Notes: a model not told the origin generated them from the letters alone. A stretch of 5,655 nucleotides of DNA from Chloroflexota bacterium (GCA_015478675.1 JADMIH010000217.1:1-5655); one strand, 5' to 3'. Shown: positions 1 through 5,346, counted from the first letter of the stretch. A program made the numbers and translations.

Positions 1-362
1 TCGCGGTGGACTCCATTCCTGCCGTCTTCGCGGTGACGCGTGATCCTTTTATTGTGTACACATCGAACGTCTTCGCTATTCTCGGTCTGCGTTCCCTATA
101 CTTTGTGTTTGCGAACGTGATAGATAAATTCTACTATCTGAAGCTTGGATTAGCAGTGATTCTCAGCTATGTTGGGGTGAAGATGGTGCTCACTGATATC
201 TATCCCATCCCGACTTTGCTGTCGCTGGCGATCATTGCGCTCGTCCTGACTCTTGCGATAGTTGCTTCTGTGATACGCGCTCGCCGCTTGCCAGAAAAGC
301 CCGTAGAGCCGAAAGAACAATCGCAGCCCCTCTCAATCGAGAGCATTCCGCACAAGCAGTAA
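1..362 (+). CDS. TerC/Alx-family integral membrane protein, C-terminal part (5' truncated)
   Basis: The frame is open from base 3 to a TAA stop at 360-362, giving about 119 residues of the C-terminal part; the start lies left of the window. The family signature is clear: DSIPAVFAVT at partial residues 3-12, followed by DPFIVYTSNVFAILGLRSLY, the conserved acidic DSIPA segment and following helix of TerC proteins. Three hydrophobic stretches follow (around ILGLRSLYFVFANVI, LKLGLAVILSYVGVKMVL and LLSLAIIALVLTLAIVASVI), then a charged, proline-rich tail of about 30 residues that should be cytosolic. TerC/Alx proteins are inner-membrane proteins linked to tellurite resistance and to manganese export or metal loading of secreted enzymes; the metal role here is inferred from family only. 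No other ter genes are visible. Family assignment is firm, substrate is not. Confidence 0.93.
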   Translation, partial: AVDSIPAVFAVTRDPFIVYTSNVFAILGLRSLYFVFANVIDKFYYLKLGLAVILSYVGVKMVLTDIYPIPTLLSLAIIALVLTLAIVASVIRARRLPEKPVEPKEQSQPLSIESIPHKQ

Positions 363-379
363 TGCCACATGCTTTCTAT

Positions 380-411
380 CGTGAACTGGACTCTCACCAC
401 TATTGTTCACG
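380..411. repeat. Inverted repeat downstream of the TerC-family gene
   Basis: CGTGAAC at 380-386 is the exact reverse complement of GTTCACG at 405-411, with an 18-base loop. It starts 17 bases after the stop codon. The loop is long, the stem only 7 bp and no T-run follows, so it is a weak terminator candidate at best. Confidence 0.3.
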
Positions 412-466
412 CGGAGAGATTTGCCAGTGAAAGTCACCCGACAATACACTTTAAACGTGTACGTGT

Positions 467-472
467 TATAGT
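467..472 (+). promoter_or_regulatory. Possible -10 box for the nitronate monooxygenase gene
   Basis: TATAGT matches five of six bases of TATAAT. It sits 87 bases upstream of the preferred start codon and just before the 483-508 hairpin. No good -35 hexamer is present at 16-18 bp spacing, so this is only a tentative promoter call. Confidence 0.25.
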
Positions 473-482
473 AGCACCCAGA

Positions 483-508
483 GGCACCTTCCGCGTTTGG
501 AAGGTGCC
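483..508 (+). promoter_or_regulatory. Perfect 10-bp hairpin in the leader of the flavoenzyme gene
   Basis: GGCACCTTCC (483-492) is the exact reverse complement of GGAAGGTGCC (499-508), with the six-base loop GCGTTT. There is no following T-run, so it is not a typical intrinsic terminator. It lies between a possible -10 box and the Shine-Dalgarno sequence at 547-552, so it could be an mRNA-stabilising hairpin, an attenuator element or a protein-binding palindrome. The structure is certain at sequence level; its role is inferred. Confidence 0.5.
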
Positions 509-558
509 ATGAGGAAGATTAATCGGTGTATTAAGTAAAGGTGATAAAGGAGCGTATC

Positions 559-1527
559 ATGCTTCATACGTATCTGACAACATCCTGGGGTTTGCGCTAT
601 CCCATTATTGGTGCTCCGATGGCCTATGTTGGACGGGGACGCCTGGCCCGTGCCGTCTCACAAGCCGGGGGACTGGGAATGATCGGCATCGGCAGTACAG
701 AATCAGTCGAGTTCCTTGTGCGAGAGGCGGCCATTGCCCGTGGAACGGAGCAGGGGCGTTTTGGCATCGGAATGCACGCCTGGGCCATGGAGAGGCGTCC
801 CGATCTGCTTGACGCGGCGATAGAGGCCAACCCTTTTCTCATCTCCCTTTCGTTTGGTTCTCCTGCTCCCTATGTAGAGCGACTGCACCACCACGGCATT
901 TTGCTTGCTACGCAGGTCAACGCACGAGCTGAAGCCATGCAGGCAGCGCAAGCTGGCGTTGATCTCATCGTCGTGCAGGGGACGGAAGCGGGAGGACACG
1001 TCACTGGTCAGGTAAGTACGCTCCCTCTGCTGCAATCTGTCCTTGACGCGGTTCAGGTACCCGTGCTCGTTGCGGGCGGTATCGCCTCTCCACGAGGAGT
1101 GGCTGCGGCCCTCGCCGCTGGTGCCGACGGAGTGTGGGTGGGAACCTGTTTGCTTGCTTCTCCTGAGTGTGAGAACACGGAGCAGGCCAGGGCGCGTATC
1201 GTGCAAGCGCAGGAAACCGACACCATCCTCACCCGTGCGTTTGATGTCGCGCAAGGACTTGCCTGGCCCCCGCAATACCCCGGTCGCGCTCTACACAATC
1301 GCTTTACTGAGCAGTGGCACGCCCACATCGATGCACTCCCACAGGCCAGCGCAGCGCGTCAACAGCTCGCGGAGGCGATTGCCGCTAAGAATTACGATCT
1401 TGCCTATATCTATGCAGGCGAAGCAGTGGGGCTGGTGAAGCAAGAACAACCCGCCGCGGACGTCATCCGCCAATTGGGGGATGGCGCGGAACAACTGCTC
1501 CGTGCTCGTTGTAGCAGGCTTCTGTAG
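559..1527 (+). CDS. Nitronate monooxygenase-family FMN enzyme (2-nitropropane dioxygenase-like)
   Basis: This gene encodes 322 residues, a normal length for the family. It is a TIM-barrel flavoprotein expected to oxidise alkyl nitronates to carbonyl compounds and nitrite using FMN and oxygen, in the cytosol. Visible landmarks are the N-terminal YPIIGAPMAYVG (14-25) and QAGGLGMIG (35-43), the family hallmark VVQGTEAGGH at 138-147 with His147 at the position of the catalytic base, and the FMN-phosphate-binding segments VAGGI (171-175) and GADGVWVGT (188-196). A C-terminal YAGEAVGLV (285-293) is also typical. The ATG at 559 is preferred over an in-frame GTG at 541 because AAGGAG at 547-552 sits six bases ahead of it, while the GTG has no Shine-Dalgarno sequence. 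The fold family is shared with enoyl-ACP reductase FabK and related flavoproteins, so the exact substrate is uncertain. It stands alone, with hairpins on both sides. Confidence 0.9.
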   Translation: MLHTYLTTSWGLRYPIIGAPMAYVGRGRLARAVSQAGGLGMIGIGSTESVEFLVREAAIARGTEQGRFGIGMHAWAMERRPDLLDAAIEANPFLISLSFGSPAPYVERLHHHGILLATQVNARAEAMQAAQAGVDLIVVQGTEAGGHVTGQVSTLPLLQSVLDAVQVPVLVAGGIASPRGVAAALAAGADGVWVGTCLLASPECENTEQARARIVQAQETDTILTRAFDVAQGLAWPPQYPGRALHNRFTEQWHAHIDALPQASAARQQLAEAIAAKNYDLAYIYAGEAVGLVKQEQPAADVIRQLGDGAEQLLRARCSRLL

Positions 1528-1569
1528 TAAAGACAACGAAGTGCTGTTTGGAGTGCTTTCCAACATGCG

Positions 1570-1617
1570 AAGAACGACGAAGAGGTAGACTGTGCAGTCG
1601 GCTTCTTCGTCGTCCTT
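1570..1617. terminator. Long imperfect hairpin, probable (bidirectional) terminator
   Basis: ACGACGAAGA (1574-1583) pairs perfectly with TCTTCGTCGT (1604-1613). Beyond one A-C mismatch the stem gains three more pairs (AAG 1570-1572 with CTT 1615-1617). An inner stem GACT/AGTC (1588-1591 with 1596-1599) closes on a four-base loop. It begins 43 bases after the flavoenzyme stop and lies 14 bases beyond the end of a short minus-strand frame, the position of a shared terminator between convergent genes. The T-run after the stem is poor on both strands, so termination is inferred from position and stem strength. Confidence 0.5.
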
Positions 1618-1631
1618 GACAGAAGGTCAGA

Positions 1632-1802
1632 TTACGAGTTCGCAGCAAGGTTGCTCACCTGCTGCAAGAGAGCGTTACCCTGGTCGATCAACTGTCGTAT
1701 AATCGTCCTTTCCGCCGGGTCGGCCATGTAGTTGGTCAGCGTATCCGTGGTGTTCGTGATAGGATTTGGCGCGGCTAAAGCCGCGACAGCATGTTCGAAA
1801 TG
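1632..1802 (-). other. Short minus-strand open frame, possible gene remnant or small ORF
   Basis: On the minus strand a frame is open for 56 codons before a TAA at 1634-1632, with an in-frame TAG at 1805-1803 just upstream. The only ATG (1727-1725) would give 31 residues, beginning MADPAERTII and continuing as a plausible amphipathic helix ending VSNLAANS. No Shine-Dalgarno sequence precedes that ATG. The composition looks protein-like, and the stop is followed at once by the hairpin at 1570-1617, as expected for the 3' end of a gene. I do not recognise the protein. It may be the tail of a decayed gene, a real small protein, or chance. Confidence 0.22.
1770..1785. repeat. Short GC-rich palindrome, REP-like
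   Basis: CGCGGCT (1770-1776) and AGCCGCG (1779-1785) are exact reverse complements around AA. Palindromes with this GCGGCT/AGCCGC core occur as dispersed extragenic repeats in several bacterial lineages. Only one copy is in the window, so dispersal cannot be judged here. Confidence 0.4.
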
Positions 1803-1823
1803 CTATGATAGTATGCTATGATA
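1800..1823 (+). promoter_or_regulatory. 13-bp-period tandem repeat in the promoter region of the phosphate operon
   Basis: ATGCTATGATA occurs at 1800-1810 and again at 1813-1823, an 11-bp exact direct repeat with a 13-bp period. Each copy contains TATGAT (1804-1809 and 1817-1822), which matches TATAAT at five of six bases. A weak TTCGAA (1794-1799) stands 17 bp before the second. The second copy is 30 bases ahead of the DUF47 start codon. It may be a promoter with duplicated -10 boxes or a repeated regulator site. The period does not match the 11-bp period of a classical Pho box. Confidence 0.4.
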
Positions 1824-1853
1824 TATGAAAGGGTACTTATAAGGAGAGAGACC

Positions 1854-2492
1854 ATGGTGTTAGCACGTTTCCTCCCTCGAGACGAGCACTTTTTCGACTA
1901 CTTTCATGATGCAGCCGGAAACGCCGCAGAGGTTGCCCAAGCTCTGGGCGATCTGCTTGAGCACTATAGCGATGTCGAACGCAAGGCCCGCCGGGTGCGA
2001 GACCTTGAACACAGGGGCGACGAGATTACCCACCAGATATTCAACGCGCTCAATCGCACCTTCATCACACCGTTCGATCGTGAGGACATCGCCAACCTGG
2101 CTGGTCGACTCGACGACTTCGTCGATACCATCGAGCAGGCAGTCCGACGAACCTGGCTCTACCGCATCGACGAGCCAACCGAGCACGCTCGCCTGCTGGC
2201 CCGCATCATCGGTGAGCAGGCGACGTTGATTGCCAGCACCGTGTCACATCTACAGAACAGGCGACAGTGGGATCACCTGCTCCACTGCACAATTGACATC
2301 AACCGACTAGAGAACGAGGCCGACGAGATACTCGACAGGGCACTCATGGAGCAATTCGATGGCGTTGGTGATGTCCGTGGCCTCATCAAGTCGATCCGCT
2401 GGGGAGAGATATACCAGGACCTGGAAGATGCCACCGACCGTGCGGAGGACATCGCCAACACACTGGAAGGGATCGTGATGAAGAATGCCTAG
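1854..2492 (+). CDS. DUF47 / PhoU-like phosphate transport accessory protein
   Basis: This 212-residue, highly charged, all-helical protein belongs to the DUF47 family (COG1392), distant relatives of PhoU found beside PiT transporters. PhoU-type metal-binding motifs of the E-xxx-D form are visible twice: Glu52/Asp56 in DLEHRGDEITH (50-60), and Glu153/Asp157 in RLENEADEIL (151-160). Family blocks FDREDIANLAGRLDDFVDTI (74-93) and WGEIYQDLEDATDRAEDIAN (183-202) are also present. It has no membrane segment, so it should act on the cytosolic face. The ATG at 1854 is preferred over one at 1818 because AAGGAG at 1841-1846 lies seven bases before it. Its last codons overlap the transporter gene by 8 bp, which points to translational coupling and to a role in controlling or supporting that transporter. 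The molecular mechanism is inferred from family and context. Confidence 0.93.
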   Translation: MVLARFLPRDEHFFDYFHDAAGNAAEVAQALGDLLEHYSDVERKARRVRDLEHRGDEITHQIFNALNRTFITPFDREDIANLAGRLDDFVDTIEQAVRRTWLYRIDEPTEHARLLARIIGEQATLIASTVSHLQNRRQWDHLLHCTIDINRLENEADEILDRALMEQFDGVGDVRGLIKSIRWGEIYQDLEDATDRAEDIANTLEGIVMKNA

Positions 2493-3495
2493 CTCAGCAC
2501 TCTTCATGATCATTTTGATCGTGTCCATCGCCCTCGTCTTCGATTTCATCAATGGCTTCCACGATACAGCCAATGCCATCGCGACCTCAGTTGCAACACG
2601 GGCACTGGCACCAGGCCCAGCGGTGCTAATGGCAGGTGTCCTCAACGTTGTAGGTGCCCTGACGGGTACCGCCGTCGCTTCCACCGTTGGCAAAGGGATC
2701 GTGGCACCCACGAACGCCACCCAGCTCTTAGTCGTTGCTGCGCTACTGGCGGCTATTACCTGGGATCTGATCACCTGGCGCTACGGCATCCCCTCCAGTT
2801 CCAGCCACGCGCTGATCTTCTCCATCGTCGGGGCAGGTGTGGCCGCGGCAGGCTGGCAGTCTATCCAGTTTGGGGGCTTGACCAAGACATTCGAGGGGCT
2901 AGCCTTCTCTCCTCTGCTCGGTTTTCTGGGTGCTTTCCTCGTGATGCTCCTGCTCCTCTGGGGCTTCGCCCGAGCACGCCCCCGACTGGTAACTCGCATT
3001 TTCGGTCGGCTCCAGATTCTCTCAGCGGCCTGGATGGCTTTCAGTCACGGTGGCAACGATGCGCAGAAGACGATGGGAGTGATCACGATGGCATTGGCGA
3101 GCTACTACGGTTGGACGGGCAACCAGTGGCAAGTACCACTGTGGGTAATCCTGGCAGCCGCGACCTCAATGGGCTTAGGTACCGCCATCGGCGGATGGCG
3201 CATCGTGCAGACGGTGGGACTGAAGGTCGTTGAGTTGCGCCCGATCAACGGCTTCGCCGCAGAGACCGCTGCGGCAGCGATCATTGAGATAGGCAGCCGT
3301 CTCGGGATTCCGATTTCCACGACCCACGTCATCTCCTCAGCGATCTTAGGGGTGGGCGCGACCAAGAGGCTGTCAGCAGTGCGGTGGGGGATTGCGGGAC
3401 GTATCGTCGTAGCATGGGTGGTGACGATTCCCGCGTGCATCGCTCTAGGCTGGGTCATCTACTATCTGCTACATCTGATGACAGGCGTGCAATAA
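2485..3495 (+). CDS. pit: PiT-family inorganic phosphate transporter
   Basis: This 336-residue inner-membrane protein belongs to the PiT (PF01384) family, which takes up inorganic phosphate, often as a metal-phosphate complex, with protons or sodium. Both halves of the inverted duplication are visible: the N-terminal signature DFINGFHDTANAIAT (20-34) followed by GIPSSSSHAL (101-110), and the second-half FSHGGNDAQKTMG (186-198) followed by GIPISTTHVISS (274-285). About ten hydrophobic segments are present, with a short polar loop near 161-175 (ARARPRLVTRIFGR). The length is that of compact prokaryotic PiT proteins, without the long central domain of E. coli PitA. The ATG at 2485 lies inside the end of the DUF47 gene (8-bp overlap, -1 frame shift). 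No strong Shine-Dalgarno sequence is close, so translation probably depends on coupling. Low-affinity phosphate uptake is likely; no PstSCAB genes are in view. Confidence 0.96.
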   Translation: MPSSALFMIILIVSIALVFDFINGFHDTANAIATSVATRALAPGPAVLMAGVLNVVGALTGTAVASTVGKGIVAPTNATQLLVVAALLAAITWDLITWRYGIPSSSSHALIFSIVGAGVAAAGWQSIQFGGLTKTFEGLAFSPLLGFLGAFLVMLLLLWGFARARPRLVTRIFGRLQILSAAWMAFSHGGNDAQKTMGVITMALASYYGWTGNQWQVPLWVILAAATSMGLGTAIGGWRIVQTVGLKVVELRPINGFAAETAAAAIIEIGSRLGIPISTTHVISSAILGVGATKRLSAVRWGIAGRIVVAWVVTIPACIALGWVIYYLLHLMTGVQ

Positions 3496-3537
3496 GCGGC
3501 TCGACGACGAGAACAATAAACACTGGCAACCAAACGT

Positions 3538-4869
3538 TCAAGAACATTCACACTCCGCTGGTTTCCGCCACATCCATCCGGCTCCCACGACCAGTAGGCA
3601 AAGAAGAGCACCAATGAGCATGGCGATGGGAGCACCGAAGAGGCCTGATAGCCAGCCCATCAGCAGATATCCCAGCGGGAGGCTTCCGTCGAAGAAGAGT
3701 ACCTGCACGCTCATAACGCGTCCGCTCAGGTGGTCAGGAGCAACCGTTTGGAGCACCGTTATGGCTTGCATGGCAAAGGCCTCCTCCGTGAAGCCAACAC
3801 TCGCGATGAGCACCAATGACAGAAGATAGATGTGCGAGAGCGCAAAAACCGTCTCCAACACCCCGAAGATTAGCATGCCGATCAGCACGCGGCGGATTGT
3901 TGGCTGCTGGTTGCTCCAGGCCAGCCACAATGCCGAGAGTAACGCGCCAGCACCGGTCGCGGCAGAGAGAAAGCCAAAGCCAGTTGCTCCCACATGTAGC
4001 ACATCGGTAGCAAAGAGTGGGAGCACGACGTTGAAGTTCGAGCCAAAGAGCAAAACCAGGCCAACCACGAGGATCACCAACAACACCGCGGGCGTTTTCC
4101 AGACATAGTCCACGCCTTCGCGTAGACTCTGCCAGGTGTTCTGCCGCTCGCCCGCGCTTCTGGGTCGGAGCACCTGGGCGTGCAGCTCGTGACTCTTGAT
4201 CAGGGCCAGACCAGCTATCACCGGGAGGAAGCTGAGCGCGTTGAGTAGAAAGAGCATGGTGACACCGCTGGCGGCAATGACGATGCCCCCAAGGGCAGGA
4301 CCCACGATGCGTGCCAGAGTAGAGAGTGAGGAGTTCAAGGCAACAGCGTTGGGCAGGTCTTCGCGCCCGACCAGCTCGACGACAAACGCCCGGCTCGCCG
4401 GTCTACCCAGGCTGTTCGTAAGCCCCAGCAGCATCGCCAGGATGTATAGATGCCAGAGCTGTATCGTGCCGGTCGCGATCAGTACCCAGAGGAGAAATGC
4501 CTGGATCATGGACACCGCTTGGGTTAAGAGCAAAACGCGCCGTTTGGGCCAGCGATCGGCAAAGACCCCCCCGAAGAGCGAGAAGAGGAGTATCGGCAAA
4601 GCTTGCAGCGCACCTACCAGACCGAGCTGCCAGGCACTATGGGTCAGCACCAGCACCAGCCAGACCTGTCCGATAGTTTGCATCGTGGTACCCATGAACG
4701 AGATCATCTGGCCAAACCAGTAAAGACGATAATTGCGCTGACGTAACGAGGTGAAGGCACGTAGCAGACCTTTTTCTGGAAGTTTGGGCGTGATGAGCGC
4801 GGGCGTCTCCCGCGCTGAGACGCTCTCAGGGACAGGCTGTCCCTGAGAGCGAGGAGAGGGCCTTTTCAT
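3538..4869 (-). CDS. MFS exporter, MFS_3 / EntS-like family
   Basis: This 443-residue inner-membrane protein is a major facilitator superfamily transporter of the type that exports siderophores, macrolides or other small molecules (PF05977-like). After a polar, proline-rich N-terminal tail of about 35 residues comes LRQRNYRLYWFGQMISFMG (42-60), the usual first helix. The MFS motif A is GGVFADRWPKRR at 100-111 (Asp105, Arg106, Lys109, Arg110). Family blocks NAVALNSSLSTLARIVGPALG (174-194) and DHLSGRVMSVQ (379-389) are present. About 12 hydrophobic segments are visible, split by a charged loop around 226-258. The start ATG (4869-4867) has only a weak Shine-Dalgarno sequence, and no good internal start is seen before residue 56. 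Codons 7-17 contain a 31-bp palindrome. The gene converges on the PiT gene (42-base gap) and diverges from a response regulator gene. Substrate cannot be told from sequence; efflux is inferred. Confidence 0.92.
   Translation of the reverse strand: MKRPSPRSQGQPVPESVSARETPALITPKLPEKGLLRAFTSLRQRNYRLYWFGQMISFMGTTMQTIGQVWLVLVLTHSAWQLGLVGALQALPILLFSLFGGVFADRWPKRRVLLLTQAVSMIQAFLLWVLIATGTIQLWHLYILAMLLGLTNSLGRPASRAFVVELVGREDLPNAVALNSSLSTLARIVGPALGGIVIAASGVTMLFLLNALSFLPVIAGLALIKSHELHAQVLRPRSAGERQNTWQSLREGVDYVWKTPAVLLVILVVGLVLLFGSNFNVVLPLFATDVLHVGATGFGFLSAATGAGALLSALWLAWSNQQPTIRRVLIGMLIFGVLETVFALSHIYLLSLVLIASVGFTEEAFAMQAITVLQTVAPDHLSGRVMSVQVLFFDGSLPLGYLLMGWLSGLFGAPIAMLIGALLCLLVVGAGWMWRKPAECECS
4821..4851. 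repeat. 31-bp perfect palindrome inside the exporter's N-terminal codons
   Basis: Bases 4821-4835 and 4837-4851 are exact reverse complements: 15-bp arms (inner part CTCTCAGGGACAG / CTGTCCCTGAGAG) around a single central G at 4836. The palindrome encodes residues 7-17 of the exporter, in its variable polar tail. It could be an inserted REP-like element that stayed in frame, or an mRNA hairpin close to the start codon that limits translation. Only one copy is in the window. Confidence 0.65.
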
Positions 4870-4894
4870 GTCTGAGGTCCATTTCAGTGTTCAT

Positions 4895-4926
4895 GAGATC
4901 TGTGGTCGGGATTATTGGAAGATCTC
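4895..4926. repeat. GAGATCT inverted repeat upstream of the exporter gene
   Basis: GAGATCT (4895-4901) and AGATCTC (4920-4926) are exact reverse complements, 25 bp apart from start to start and separated by 18 bases. The nearer arm is 26 bases upstream of the exporter's start codon. Each arm holds the six-base palindrome AGATCT, so each could be a half-site of a dimeric regulator. With arms this short, chance is possible. Confidence 0.3.
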
Positions 4927-5057
4927 GAAAAATGCTATTCTAAATGCCGCTTTCCCTCCATCTTACTCGCTTTTTGTTAGCTGGGCAAGCTTTTATTCCA
5001 AACGGATAGTGTACATCCATGTCAATTCACCTACATGTTCCTATCCTGTCTCGTCTA

Positions 5058-5186
5058 TCAAAGGGCGCGTGAATGTACTCGTTTCCCTGTGCTATACAGC
5101 TTGACAGGATGATCCACATGCCGTCCATAAGGATCAATCTCATGGGAGGTATAGGAGCCACTGGCATCCGTGTTGATTCCTGCTCC
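5058..5186 (-). other. Short minus-strand open frame with protein-like composition, unrecognised
   Basis: On the minus strand a frame with no start codon runs for 42 codons from just after an in-frame TAG (5189-5187) to a TGA (5060-5058). The translation includes TDASGSYTSHEIDPYGRHVD and ends VHSRAL. The residue mix looks protein-like, but there is no ATG, GTG start with Shine-Dalgarno sequence, or recognisable family. It may be a decayed gene fragment or chance. Confidence 0.12.
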
Positions 5187-5205
5187 CTATAACAAGCATA
5201 ACCTC

Positions 5206-5211
5206 ATTCTA
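5206..5211 (-). promoter_or_regulatory. Possible minus-strand -10 box directed toward the exporter
   Basis: Read on the minus strand (5211 to 5206) this is TAGAAT, five of six bases of TATAAT. It lies 14 bp beyond the last half-site of the minus-strand array, the same distance as between the plus-strand array and TATACT at 5352. The symmetry supports a divergent promoter, but the exporter start is far away (about 337 bases). Confidence 0.35.
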
Positions 5212-5221
5212 TGAACTCGCT

Positions 5222-5248
5222 CTGTGAGTATGCTGAGATAAGGCTGAG
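5222..5248 (-). promoter_or_regulatory. Minus-strand array of three 11-bp-phased CTCAG half-sites
   Basis: On the minus strand CTCAG occurs at 5248-5244 and 5237-5233, followed by CACAG at 5226-5222: three half-sites exactly 11 bp apart. Tandem half-sites one helical turn apart are the usual target form of OmpR/PhoB-family response regulators. It faces away from the similar plus-strand array at 5303-5346. Confidence 0.5.
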
Positions 5249-5257
5249 CACGCGATG

Positions 5258-5300
5258 ATGGGCAACGGGGTTCACACTTTGCTGCCCATTAGATGAACCC
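5258..5300 (+). other. Two interleaved 7-bp inverted repeats, pseudoknot-capable
   Basis: ATGGGCA (5258-5264) pairs with TGCCCAT (5283-5289), and GGGTTCA (5268-5274) pairs with TGAACCC (5294-5300). The order A-B-A'-B' is that of an H-type pseudoknot with connecting loops of 3, 8 and 4 bases. All 14 pairs are Watson-Crick. It lies between the two half-site arrays, upstream of the predicted regulator promoter, so it is not obviously in that transcript. As DNA it could instead be two overlapping operators. Confidence 0.5.
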
Positions 5301-5302
5301 AC

Positions 5303-5346
5303 TCTCAGCTTCAGTTCAGATTCGTCTCAGTGTCGCTTCACCCAGC
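5303..5346 (+). promoter_or_regulatory. Plus-strand array of four 11-bp-phased TCAG half-sites (response regulator operator)
   Basis: The units are TCTCAGCTTCA (5303-5313), GTTCAGATTCG (5314-5324), TCTCAGTGTCG (5325-5335) and CTTCACCCAGC (5336-5346). TCAG/TCAC starts at 5305, 5316, 5327 and 5338, exactly 11 bp apart, and TTC/GTC also recurs in the first three units. The array covers the -35 region of the extended -10 box at 5349-5357, an arrangement typical of activation by PhoB/OmpR-type regulators that bind head-to-tail. The adjoining response regulator is the natural candidate ligand (autoregulation, inferred). Confidence 0.65.

Noticed and set aside
541..558. GTG start that would extend the flavoenzyme by six residues
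   Set aside because: It has no Shine-Dalgarno sequence, and the extension covers the AAGGAG that serves the ATG at 559.
703..1275. 190-codon minus-strand frame opposite the flavoenzyme gene
   Set aside because: It is antisense to a gene with clear family motifs, and its translation is low in complexity order and unrecognisable.
1818..1853. Upstream ATG that would extend the DUF47 protein by 12 residues
   Set aside because: The extension covers the strong AAGGAG at 1841-1846 and the promoter-like repeat, and the family normally starts close to the ATG at 1854.
2307..2774. 155-codon minus-strand frame across the DUF47/PiT junction
   Set aside because: It is antisense to two well-supported genes; the Ala/Thr/Ser-rich translation is typical of a shadow frame.
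3510..3521. CTCG-ACGA-CGAG as a terminator between the convergent transporter and exporter genes
   Set aside because: The stem is only four base pairs and no T-run follows on either strand.
4196..4723. 175-codon plus-strand frame opposite the exporter gene
   Set aside because: The exporter strand carries MFS motifs and membrane segments throughout; the opposite frame is Arg/Ser/Pro-rich with no family signal.
4868..5104. 78-codon plus-strand frame overlapping the exporter start, with a Shine-Dalgarno-like GGAGAGG upstream
   Set aside because: The apparent ribosome site lies in the exporter's own codons, the translation resembles no family, and its residue mix is that of translated AT-rich spacer.
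5101..5131. TTGACA at 5101 with CATAAG at 5126 as a plus-strand promoter
   Set aside because: The spacing is 19 bp, the -10 match is poor, and no plus-strand gene begins within the next 250 bases.
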